Positions 49,942 to 58,532 of a stretch of DNA of 64,000 nt are shown here, piece after piece (positions within the stretch are counted from its first letter, which is position 1; every line of letters starts with the position of its first letter). The notes beneath the pieces were generated by a model. That model did no database searches. It was not told the DNA's origin and saw nothing but the letters and a program-made list of their open reading frames with translations. This DNA comes from CAVQRC01 sp963715045 (GTDB lineage Bacteria > Planctomycetota > Planctomycetia > Pirellulales > Lacipirellulaceae), in contig CAVQRC010000009.1 of NCBI GenBank assembly GCA_963715045.1, positions 310,001-374,000 on the forward strand, written 5' to 3'. A program made the position numbers and the translations under genes.

Positions 49942-50793
49942 TCATTCCGGTTCTGCGGCCGCGTCAGGGGGTTGGTGGTTCGCGGGGGTTGCGGCGTGGA
50001 ACACCTGGCGGGACGGCTCCCCGCGGCGGCGGGCTTTGATGCGGATGTAGGGCGCGACGTGGAGGGCTCGATGGGCGAAGGTTCCCGGGGGTGCCTGGGG
50101 ATCGGCGTGGCAGGGCTCGACTAGATCTTCGATGTTGAACCCGGCACGGCACATGCCACCCAGAAGTTCCTCCCAGCGGTGCAAATACTCCAGCGTGCCG
50201 GACTCTCGAATTCGACCTGGTGCGGCTGGAGGAAGGGGATCTCGGCGATAGTAGGGCACGGTGATTTCGTAGTTCGCCGTGTTTGTTTTAGGGGCTGCCT
50301 GGAGACTGACCGGTGATTTGTGCTGGCTGATGTAGAGGCCTCCTCCGCAAAGCACGCGAGCGATCTGCGCATAAACGGGTCCGATGGACGGCAGGTAGCA
50401 GGTGCTGACGGGGTGGATGACCAGGTCGAAGGCGGCCGGCGGGAACATCGACAGGTCTTCCATCGAAGTTTGCACGATGTTCAGGGGCAGGTTCCGTTCG
50501 GCTGCCACGCGGCGGTCGAGGGCCAGCATTTCACTGCTGATGTCGACGACGGTGACCTGCCCTCCGGCGGCGGCATACAGCGGACCGTGTCGCCCACCGC
50601 CGGCAGCCAAGCACAACACCCGCTGGTGATCGATCGTGGGGCCCAGCCACCCGAGCGGGTCGAGCGACCGCAGAGGATCGCTAAATTCATGATCCGCAGC
50701 CGGTCGCGTGAGGGCGGCGGATTGCCGCGCTAACACATCCCACGCCCGAGCGTTGTGCTCTGCCGCGGCCGCGTTAGAGATGCTGCGTGTCAT
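49942..50793 (-). CDS. class I SAM-dependent methyltransferase
   Basis: 283 residues from ATG 50793. The SAM-binding motif I reads VLCLAAGGGRHGPLYAAAG, followed by VTVVDISSEMLALDRRVA (motif II aspartate) and FDLVIHPVSTCYLPSIGPVY (motif III). The C-terminal part EYLHRWEELLGGMCRAGFNI resembles methyltransferases acting on small molecules. The arginine/alanine-rich last 40 residues are probably disordered. The substrate is unknown. It stands alone, 260 bases from the next minus-strand gene. Confidence 0.9.
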   Translation of the reverse strand: MTRSISNAAAAEHNARAWDVLARQSAALTRPAADHEFSDPLRSLDPLGWLGPTIDHQRVLCLAAGGGRHGPLYAAAGGQVTVVDISSEMLALDRRVAAERNLPLNIVQTSMEDLSMFPPAAFDLVIHPVSTCYLPSIGPVYAQIARVLCGGGLYISQHKSPVSLQAAPKTNTANYEITVPYYRRDPLPPAAPGRIRESGTLEYLHRWEELLGGMCRAGFNIEDLVEPCHADPQAPPGTFAHRALHVAPYIRIKARRRGEPSRQVFHAATPANHQPPDAAAEPE

Positions 50794-50856
50794 CCACTCC
50801 CCGACCCGGCCTTGAGAACTCTCCTGGAGATGCGCGTCGCAATCACGCTACGCCGA

Positions 50857-51698
50857 TCATCCCCGCCGTCGGGGACGGTAGCGACCTGCTGCCCCAATCA
50901 GGCATGCGGCCAGCAGAAACCCGGTCGAGGGTTCAGGCAGTGCTGCCAGCGACTTATCAAGCGGTGTGCCGTATCCCGATTGCCAGATCAGGAAATCGAG
51001 GCCGTTGACCTGTCCGTCTCCATTCGCATCCCCTTCAGCGAATTTCGCGTCGGGACGACCGTAGCCCCGCTGCCAGATCAGGAAATCATCGCCGTCGACG
51101 TCCCCGTCGATGTCGAAGTCGGCTCCGTCCTCGGTAGCGAGTCCGACCGTGGGTACCGTGACCCGCACGACTTCATCCGGGGGCGGAAACGGGTTGAAGT
51201 TGTACCACCCGTCGAACGAGTCCGGAAGGATCGTTCTGCTCGAAACGCCCGTACCCGAATCGGCCCAGTTCACACCGAGCCCGTCGTAGTTGCCAATATC
51301 GAACCGCCAGTATTTCTGAGGGTCGCCCACGAACACGTCTCCCTCCCTGGCGTAGCTGAAGTTGTCGACAAAAAAAGCCGTTGCGTTGCCGAAATACGAA
51401 TGGAGTCGCAGAAAAGTCGAGATCGCCAGCGTCGGCGATCGCTTCGAGCATCGCAAAACTGTCGACGGCGATGTCCCATTGGTATCCGAATGCGAACGAT
51501 GGTCCGGCAGTTTCCGCGAAGTCGACGATCACATACGAGGTGTGCTCTCCAGTGCCGGCAAAGTACTCGACGTCGAGGTACTCATCTCCAATGGGAATTT
51601 TGGTGACCGGTTCCGCCGTCGCGACGGCAGCAAACAACGACGCCAGTCCGGCCGTCAGACAGCAACTGAGAGGCAATCACGACACGAGAAGAAGGCAT
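50857..51698 (-). CDS. PEP-CTERM sorting-domain protein with dockerin-like repeats, frameshifted
   Basis: The C-terminus reads LPEPSTGFLLAACLIGAAGR plus YRPRRRG, a PEP-CTERM signal (PEP, hydrophobic helix, basic tail), preceded by two dockerin-like loops (FDIDGDVDGDDFLIWQRGYG and ANGDGQVNGLDFLIWQSGYG). The N-terminal half in another frame reads GYQWDIAVDSFAMLEAIADA and DLDFS. They join when one T is removed from a run at about 51420 (GACTTTTCTG), giving DLDFLRLHSYFGNATAFF. The likely start is the ATG at 51698 with a second small shift near 51677; a TTG at 51676 is the alternative. PEP-CTERM proteins are processed by exosortase at the envelope; no exosortase gene is in the window. Confidence 0.8.
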
Positions 51699-52010
51699 GG
51701 TGTCTATCCGAGGGCCAAAGCGAAAGCACGGTGGAGAGGCTGTCTGTCTTGTCCGTCATCCGTCCAAATCAGTCAAGCAACAAGGAACATGGGTCACGGG
51801 GGATCTGGGCCCTGGTCTCGCGTGAAGTCGGCGATTCTTCGCGAATTGGGATGTGACGCACGCCACAACAGGCTCCTGGGGGTGGGAGTGGCAGGCGGCT
51901 GGCGAGGTCGACTGGTCATTCATTATGGAGCCTTCCCCGAAAGGCGGAAAGGGTATGGCACATGCTCTGGGTGCGCGATTGCGCGGATGAGCGGGCACGC
52001 CGGGCGTCGA

Positions 52011-52024
52011 TTGGGATCGGCTCT
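52011..52024 (+). repeat. 14-bp repeat arm TTGGGATCGGCTCT, copy 2
   Basis: Identical to 1108-1121. It lies about 110 bases downstream of the LptD-like gene end, so again in a 3' flanking position. Confidence 0.4.
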
Positions 52025-52102
52025 AAGGAATTCCCCATGACAAATTCCTGACAAAGATGCACCGACGGCCTCGACGGCATCGGACATTCTTTTCTAGAGC
52101 GA

Positions 52103-52125
52103 TGTGTAGAACAACGAAGGATGCC
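52103..52125 (-). repeat. dispersed repeat TGTGTAGAACAAC, copy 3
   Basis: Reads TGTGTAGAACAAC, GAAGG, ATGCCGG, matching the copies near 12.4 and 13.2 kb. It ends just before the stop of the LptD-like gene. Confidence 0.55.
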
Positions 52126-52132
52126 GGAACGG

Positions 52133-54787
52133 CTACTCGATTCCGTACGCGCCCAGCGGCGGAACGACGAGCCCGGTATCACGCGTGAGTTTCGTTGTTG
52201 GCAGGAATCGCGGTTCAACGAGGAAATTGACGCCAAAGACGTCCTTGGAAGCGTCGAAGTTCGCGCCCAGCGTGACGTTCAGTGACTCGCCGATACGAGT
52301 GATGCCAAAGGCCTGGCCGATGTTACCCATATTGCCGACATTCACCGAGGACACGGCATTTGCCACCCACTTGGGACTGAGGCGATAGGCGAAACTGGCG
52401 TTGAGGATGTCGGCGGTGATGGGACCGCGAAACGAGCGGATGCCAATGTAGCCGTTCCCTCGCAAGGGCCGATCGATGAGGATGCCGGCGGCTGCCGTAC
52501 GGAGGCCGTTGCTGAAAAAGTCGGCTTGAGCGTCAGAGAGCACCGTGAAGCGATCGCCGATGTACCAGCGAAGGTCGTAATTCAGGAGGCCGAATTCCTG
52601 TCCGAAGTTGTCGCGGCCCGGTCGCGGGAAGTAGACCAGGTTGGCGTCGAGGGTGAGCCAGTCGACCACGTGCTGAGTTCCGGGTCTGCCACGCTTCGTC
52701 TGCCAGCGATGCCGCATGCCGACCCGTAGGGCCTGGAGATCTTCGACGACCTCAAACGGCGCGACCACCGATCCCTGCAATCCGCTTCGAATTGCGTAGT
52801 TGCGGGAGTCGAACCGGGTCGGGACCTGTCCTGGCAACGTTCCGTTGAATGTCGTAAAGAACAGACGACGCCGGAACTCCACGATTGCGACGTCGTCGAG
52901 TGGATCGTAGAGGGGGAATTCGTCGTAGTTGCGATTCGTATCGGCAAACGAATACTCCGCGTCGAACACGACCTTATGAGCGAGTCCGGACAGGTTGAAC
53001 AGCGGATCGGCGACTTGCGGGTAGACGGCCCACAGCGGCAGGCTCGCCCGAATGCCCGATTGGAAGAAGCCGCGATCGATGGAATTCCCGTCGAGGTCGC
53101 TGCCCCAGTGTCCGAGTTCGCCAAGGGCGTACGGCACGACGCGGACCGGGCCGACCGAGAAGGGAAGGTCGACTTCCTGACGTGAGATGAACCGCTCGCC
53201 GGCGACGTTGGCTTCCCACGGCATGAGCTTCCACTGCGACGCGAGCGTGGCGTTGGTCGGCATCGTGGCCGGATTGTAGTCCGCGTAGCCTACGGATGTG
53301 TGTTCATACCAGGTGAGATAGTCGCCGAGGATCGGTTGGCCCAGCCAGTAGTGGTCCAGCTCGGGCCACCACTGCGTCTCGGTGAAGAAATCGTTGACCT
53401 GCACCGTCCCGCGGAGCGTGGCGGAGCGATTGTCGACGGTGTGGCTCAGGGCCAGTCCTGTTGTCAGGTCTTTGTCTTCGTCCCAATCCTGCTCGTAGTA
53501 CTGTTGAAGGAACGTGCGATCGCTGAGCAAACCGGCCTCTGCGTCGAGCTGCCAGCCACCACCGAACTGGTGGCGATGGCGGGCGAACACGCGGCCGCGG
53601 TTGACGGCCTCGGGTACGATCGACCTTCGTTCACGGCCGAGGTTGTCGCGTCCGGTGTCGTGAATGCCCCAGAGATCGATCGAGCCGGTTGCCGCACCTG
53701 GCAGGCGACCGACGGGCACGGCGTCGTAGCGAAACAGGGTGCCCACACCGACACCCCGTTTGCTCATGGGGTCGAGGCTGATTTCCCATTCAGTGCGTTC
53801 GGGAGGGTTTTCGATCCCGAAGATCTGATAGGCGTCGAAATCGATCAGTGCCTGTGCGCCGAAGACGCTGTCGCTGCGGAGCCGAAGGTTATTGACGAAG
53901 TAGGTGGGGCGATCGAGCTGGGTGGCAATCGTGGGCCAGTAGAAGACGGGCACTCCGCCAACGTACAGCCGATTTCTGGAAGCCTTTACCAGGAATTGAT
54001 CACGAACTGCGGGGCTCCCCGTGGCTGGATCGAATTCGTAGAGCCCCGTGATGGGGTCGATGCGGGGAACCTGTCGCTGTTCGAAAAAGATCGAGTCCGA
54101 TCCGAAGTAATAGCTGGGTTCTTCGAGGCGACTGGTCGTGACGAGGGCATCCTGGGCGAGAAACTGCGACGTATTGAGCTGACGCACCGCGGCCGCGCGG
54201 AGACGGACGAAGCCCCCGTAGGCCTGCCCTCGGAACTCGGGAATCGGGGCGATCAACTCCGCATTGAGGAGTACGCCCGTGTTCCGGACCGCGTCGTAGA
54301 ACATGCGGTCCGCATAGATCACGCGGTCCCCCTGGCGAAATTCGATGTTGCCTTCCAGGTACACCTCGAGCGGCATGTCTTGCGATTGGATGCTGCCTCC
54401 GCCCGCCGCCGCCGACACTCCACGCGTCCAGAGGACGGCTCGATCTGTCAGAATCGAGACCGTCCCCAAATCCGGGGCGAGCCCCAAATCACCCAGTCCT
54501 TCGACACGAATCCCTTCGATGATCAACTGAACTCCACCACTGAGGACGCCGATCGTTTCTCCGCTGGGCGTGGTGTTGAAGTCGGCCTGGTAATCCAACG
54601 CGCTCCGGGGAAGCAAGTGAAAACGCCGCGCTCCAGGAGGCAACGCAGCGACGCCGATGCCGATCTCGGCGGGATCACCGGTGGCCTGGGCTGCTGCCCG
54701 CCGAGGAGGACTTCCCAGCAACAGCAGCAGGCATAGCAGCGGTACGGTTGGCAGGCCGAGCCCGGTCGCGAGCCACCTCGACGACAA
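52133..54787 (-). CDS. LptD-like outer-membrane protein (OstA/organic solvent tolerance family)
   Basis: 884 residues, intact. After a signal peptide (TVPLLCLLLLLGSPPRRAAA) comes an OstA-like jelly-roll domain (LIIEGIRVEGLGDLGLAPDL, PLEVYLEGNIEFRQGDRVIY) and LVKASRNRLYVGGVPVFYWP, typical of LptD. A long beta-barrel follows with many alternating strands (WQLDAEAGLLSDRTFLQQYY, AIVEFRRRLFFTTFNGT). In diderms LptD inserts lipopolysaccharide into the outer membrane; planctomycetal versions are diverged. The in-frame start is a TTG at 54787; an ATG at 54818 (MYWTRRQTLAVVV) in another frame might be the true start if one base is wrong near 54790. It has no neighbours suggesting an operon. Confidence 0.82.
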   Translation of the reverse strand: MSSRWLATGLGLPTVPLLCLLLLLGSPPRRAAAQATGDPAEIGIGVAALPPGARRFHLLPRSALDYQADFNTTPSGETIGVLSGGVQLIIEGIRVEGLGDLGLAPDLGTVSILTDRAVLWTRGVSAAAGGGSIQSQDMPLEVYLEGNIEFRQGDRVIYADRMFYDAVRNTGVLLNAELIAPIPEFRGQAYGGFVRLRAAAVRQLNTSQFLAQDALVTTSRLEEPSYYFGSDSIFFEQRQVPRIDPITGLYEFDPATGSPAVRDQFLVKASRNRLYVGGVPVFYWPTIATQLDRPTYFVNNLRLRSDSVFGAQALIDFDAYQIFGIENPPERTEWEISLDPMSKRGVGVGTLFRYDAVPVGRLPGAATGSIDLWGIHDTGRDNLGRERRSIVPEAVNRGRVFARHRHQFGGGWQLDAEAGLLSDRTFLQQYYEQDWDEDKDLTTGLALSHTVDNRSATLRGTVQVNDFFTETQWWPELDHYWLGQPILGDYLTWYEHTSVGYADYNPATMPTNATLASQWKLMPWEANVAGERFISRQEVDLPFSVGPVRVVPYALGELGHWGSDLDGNSIDRGFFQSGIRASLPLWAVYPQVADPLFNLSGLAHKVVFDAEYSFADTNRNYDEFPLYDPLDDVAIVEFRRRLFFTTFNGTLPGQVPTRFDSRNYAIRSGLQGSVVAPFEVVEDLQALRVGMRHRWQTKRGRPGTQHVVDWLTLDANLVYFPRPGRDNFGQEFGLLNYDLRWYIGDRFTVLSDAQADFFSNGLRTAAAGILIDRPLRGNGYIGIRSFRGPITADILNASFAYRLSPKWVANAVSSVNVGNMGNIGQAFGITRIGESLNVTLGANFDASKDVFGVNFLVEPRFLPTTKLTRDTGLVVPPLGAYGIE

Positions 54788-55139
54788 CCGCCAGCGTCTG
54801 TCGCCGCGTCCAATACATCTCGGTCGATCAGTGACGCTGCGTGGTTTCAGGACGGCATCCTTGCCTACGCGAATGGGCGACTGCGGCCTTGCCCGACGAC
54901 GCGACCCATGCCAGAGCCGCTCGAAAACCAGGTCGCAGCCCTGCGGACCGTGCGGTATGCGGTTGAAAGGAAAAGACTTACGACGAGAAATTGGGGGGGC
55001 GGATTATAGGTCGCGCAGGCCGTTACGGTCAAGCCGCATTGGGGAATCGGGCATGTTTCGTAACCCGTTTCATGGAAAAGAGTTAGCGAGCTTTCGGAGA
55101 TGTCGGGGAAGCGTGCTTTTCGGCGACACGGCCACAACA
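54788..55139. other. intergenic
   Basis: About 350 bases, presumably the LptD-like gene's promoter region and the 3' flank of the next minus-strand gene. I see no gene, RNA or repeat. Confidence 0.45.
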
Positions 55140-56516
55140 TCAGGTAGGGGACCGCAGCCGTCGTCGCTCGCGAGGGCCCAGCGCGACGACGTTCCAGGCA
55201 ATTCGATCCTCAAGGTTCGGCCGAAATACGGTCAGTAAAGCCAGCGGCAAATACCAACCCATGGCAATCCCACTGGCCCGGGCGTGCCAGAACTGAGTTC
55301 CCAGCATGATGGCTGCCGAGCAGGAGAGGAGCACGGCCAAGTTCTTCTGGGCTGGCCAGAAAGCGAGGCTGAAGCAGATCGCGAGGAACACGGCCAGAAT
55401 CGGCAGCCGGTACGCGGGATGCCAGAACTGCCAGATTCCACCCAGATTCTGCTGGTCCATGGTTGGCAGGCGGGCTCCGAATACGGCGCGGAGTTGGGCG
55501 ACGAATTCGCCGATTCCAATTGACGTGAATGCGAGTGACGCAATGACGACTCCGAAGGACAGCAGCAACCCGACCGTGAATCGGGATCGTCCTCGCCGCC
55601 AATAGAAGCTGAACCACAGGGGGAGCAGAAAAATGGGGTAGTAGATGACACTCGTCGCGAGTCCGAGAAACACACCGGCCGCGAACGGCCGTCGGTACGA
55701 GACGACCGTCCAGACAAGCAATGCGGCGGGCAAGGCTGCCGTCACGTCGCCCGTTCGGAAGGCCGTGTAGGGCAACAGCAGGTACAACGTGGCAGGGGCG
55801 ATGCCCGTGCTGAGGCTGTCATACTGCCACTTTCCGATCAGCACCATCCCGACGACGATCATCAATTGCGAGAGGATCGCCATCACACGGGCGGTGAGTT
55901 GATAGATGAAACGATTTCCAGCGCTTTGCAGCGAAGGGTCGTCGGACTCGAGTCCCGAGAGGTCTCCGAGGATGGCCTGGGTCGACGTTCGCGTAAGAAT
56001 GTGAGGCAGAAAATACATCGTGGGGAGCCCAGGTCCGACGCGGGCGAAGATCTGCTCGGGCGACTCCTCCTGCATGCGGCGACTGAGCTTTTCGGCCCTC
56101 TGCGCCCCGACGAGAGAGTCCTCGACGGCCGGGCCGGTAATCACGTTGGCCATCAAGAACACAAACAGGGAAATGGCGAGAAAGGTGAGCCCTCCGACCG
56201 ACATGTTGGGTTCGAGGAGGGGGCGTCGCACCATGGTGGAATCAAAGAGGAGCCTGACGAGCAGCAGGCTTCCGGCGACAAATAACCACACGTAGCCGGT
56301 GTGTTCGGCCAGAGCCGCATTGTCGGTGGCTCTGTTTTCGGCCCCGAACTGGACCAGCAACAGGCCCGGCGCGAGCATGAGCACGCCGATCAGATCGATG
56401 TTGCGGATACTCCAGACGCGGTTGAATTTGAAGTACAGCGCGATCGTCAGCAGCGAAGAGAGGTAGGCCCAACTCGCAGGATTGATCCGCTCATAGCGAA
56501 AAAGGAATTCATTCAT
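55140..56516 (-). CDS. polytopic membrane protein of unknown function
   Basis: 458 residues from ATG 56516 (MNEFLFRYERINPASWAYLS). About ten to twelve hydrophobic segments, for example LIGVLMLAPGLLLVQF, FLAISLFVFLMANVI and LPILAVFLAICFSLAFW. A loop between the fourth and fifth segments (AEKLSRRMQEESPEQIFARV) is soluble. YRRPFAAGVFLGLATSVIYY with a PIFLLPLWFSFYWRRG end resembles membrane glycosyltransferase-like families (GT87-like), but I see no clear catalytic Asp motif. The frame is intact; a longer upstream frame looks non-coding. Confidence 0.8.
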   Translation of the reverse strand: MNEFLFRYERINPASWAYLSSLLTIALYFKFNRVWSIRNIDLIGVLMLAPGLLLVQFGAENRATDNAALAEHTGYVWLFVAGSLLLVRLLFDSTMVRRPLLEPNMSVGGLTFLAISLFVFLMANVITGPAVEDSLVGAQRAEKLSRRMQEESPEQIFARVGPGLPTMYFLPHILTRTSTQAILGDLSGLESDDPSLQSAGNRFIYQLTARVMAILSQLMIVVGMVLIGKWQYDSLSTGIAPATLYLLLPYTAFRTGDVTAALPAALLVWTVVSYRRPFAAGVFLGLATSVIYYPIFLLPLWFSFYWRRGRSRFTVGLLLSFGVVIASLAFTSIGIGEFVAQLRAVFGARLPTMDQQNLGGIWQFWHPAYRLPILAVFLAICFSLAFWPAQKNLAVLLSCSAAIMLGTQFWHARASGIAMGWYLPLALLTVFRPNLEDRIAWNVVALGPRERRRLRSPT

Positions 56517-56812
56517 AGTGGTTCCGCGGAGCCCCGCGATTCGGAGCTGCGGCGACGACGATCTGAGCCCGGGACCGGTACCCCTCCAGCGGTGGGTTCT
56601 CCGCGCTCGAGGCGGCTGGTGATCGAGGGTGCGTGTGCGGCTGCTCCCGGGATCCTGCTGCGTGCTGCAACGCGTCCCCGGGTGGGAGGTGACGGAAGCG
56701 CATAAATGGGCGCAGGATACGCGATCGGGCTCGTTTTGCAAGCCGCCAGAGAGCGAACGCCAGGGCGCCCGTACCGGATCCCAGCGAGACCCGGCCGAAG
56801 CGTGACGGATGT

Positions 56813-57877
56813 CTACGCGTGAACCATATCGAGTTCTCTCATCGCCGACCGGTCGCTCGGATAGAACAGATCATAGAGCGAGCGGTAACCGCCCAGGGCA
56901 TCGACATCTTCGGCCATGGCCAGCCTTGAGCCGAGTGGAACGAGTAGCCACCGTCCTTCGGGCCAGCGGATGTCCATGGCTTTGGCGCAATCGTCGAGCA
57001 ATTGATAGACGCGAGCGCGCGTCACGCCGAGACGTTCTGCTTGTTTGCGTACGGTCGGCGCATTGCGGTTGAGGCTGACCCGCGAGGCGGCCAGCCGCGC
57101 GATCTGCTTGCCCAGATCGACGTCAATCTGTTTGAGGAACGGTTTGGCGATGTTGTCGTGCAACTCGGTTGCCGAAGGCGATTCGCCGCTGCTCAATACA
57201 TCTAGAATCCATTTCAGCACGGGAGAGATGAACTTAGGTCGCAGGCTGATTTCAATGTGCTCCTGGAGCGTGGTCGTGGAAAGTGCTTCGTGGACGCCGC
57301 AGAAGACTTCCAGGATCGCCTGGACGCGCTTCGAACCATGTGTCTTGAGGCCGCGGATCTCGCTGAGCGTCAGCTCCATGTATTCAGACAAAGGAGTGTC
57401 CCAGATCACCGTTGGCAGCGACTGCAGCGTCGGCGCCAGGTAGCCCAGGGTGAGACCTCCGACGTCACACCGTTTGGCCGTCTCCCGCCACTGGGCCCAC
57501 AACTCCTCGGAGACGACGCTGGGATCGAATCCGCTCGGTGTGGCGCGACCCCTACGTTTGCGGTTGCCGTTGGCAAGCCCGAAGTCGGCCTGGGGGGGAC
57601 CCGACTGGAGGGCCCGCTGCAGCAACGTCAGCAGGCCTCCGATCTTCTTCTGACCGATGCCGGGAGTTTCGTGCAACTCGCTCAGCGTGCAAGCCAGGAT
57701 GCTGCGGAGTTTGCGGTCGAGGAACGCCACCGGCAGGCGGCGGTCGGTGGGCATCACCCAGAACGCGAGAGGCTTCTCCAGCCGCTCATGGCCGGCGTCT
57801 TCGAGCAACGCGCTGCGAAGTCGCTCGTAGGCGCCGAAATGGCGATATTGATCAGTGGAAACAGTTCGTTTAGCCAT
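56813..57877 (-). CDS. helix-hairpin-helix / helix-turn-helix protein, possible transcription regulator
   Basis: 354 residues from ATG 57877 (MAKRTVSTDQYRHFGAYERL). Two helix-hairpin-helix-like stretches of the kind in RNA polymerase alpha C-terminal domains are visible: LHETPGIGQKKIGGLLTLLQ (about residue 70) and LTLSEIRGLKTHGSKRVQAI (about 175). A sigma region 4-like helix-turn-helix follows near residue 285 (TVRKQAERLGVTRARVYQLL). The combination suggests DNA binding with promoter-like contacts, but no known family name comes to mind. It is isolated, with a 650-base gap upstream. The frame is intact. Confidence 0.75.
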   Translation of the reverse strand: MAKRTVSTDQYRHFGAYERLRSALLEDAGHERLEKPLAFWVMPTDRRLPVAFLDRKLRSILACTLSELHETPGIGQKKIGGLLTLLQRALQSGPPQADFGLANGNRKRRGRATPSGFDPSVVSEELWAQWRETAKRCDVGGLTLGYLAPTLQSLPTVIWDTPLSEYMELTLSEIRGLKTHGSKRVQAILEVFCGVHEALSTTTLQEHIEISLRPKFISPVLKWILDVLSSGESPSATELHDNIAKPFLKQIDVDLGKQIARLAASRVSLNRNAPTVRKQAERLGVTRARVYQLLDDCAKAMDIRWPEGRWLLVPLGSRLAMAEDVDALGGYRSLYDLFYPSDRSAMRELDMVHA

Positions 57878-58532
57878 GGAAAATGCCTTTTACGTTTAGG
57901 CAGCGTTCGTTGGCTCACTACGTAGCGCCACAACGGCGCAATCGGCCCCGGTAGTTGAGTCATACGAAATCTGACACTGCACCTGCATCGTGTCGGCCAG
58001 TTTCCTGGAGAAAGTCCAGAAAACGATCCTTTACGACGCGGCGGATCCAAGAGGACTGTGTGCACTTGAATCCGTTGTCGCCGAGCGGCATCTGTCATGA
58101 GCCGCCGCGCCGAACTGGCCTCTCAACCCGCCCCGCCACGCCTTGGGGGTGAATCGACCACGAAGTCGTGGGAAGCAGGTTTGTCTCCGTTCCGGTAGAA
58201 ATCTTCACGAAGCCGTCGAACTCTGATGATTCGCAGAGCTGCGGTCTTATGGGCTTTGTGGGTCCAACGTGACCGCTGCCGGATCGCAAGATCTCAGGTC
58301 AGGACGGAACAGCATGAGAAGATGAAGCAAGATGAGAGTTCGAAGATCCTGACGCGGGCCATTCTTTTGAAATGGCAGCAAAATGTCAAGCCAATCATCG
58401 AGGTTTTTGTGCGGATTCCGGTTTCGGTTCTCCGCCCACCCTGTTGCCCTGATCGCCGGCGTTGCGCGTTTCGGCATCCTGAGCTTGACCGCGGCCCCGG
58501 TAGCGGGGTTCGCACGCCGATCAGTCGTGGGA
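57878..58532. other. intergenic, no supported gene
   Basis: About 650 bases with only short, low-quality frames on both strands. The promoter of the helix-hairpin-helix gene must be at the low end. No repeat or RNA gene recognised. Confidence 0.5.

Larger units (their letters stand above)
51699..52132. other. intergenic with repeat remnants
   Basis: About 430 bases with no credible gene. It holds the 14-mer TTGGGATCGGCTCT at 52011-52024 and the TGTGTAGAACAAC repeat at 52103-52125. Confidence 0.5.
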
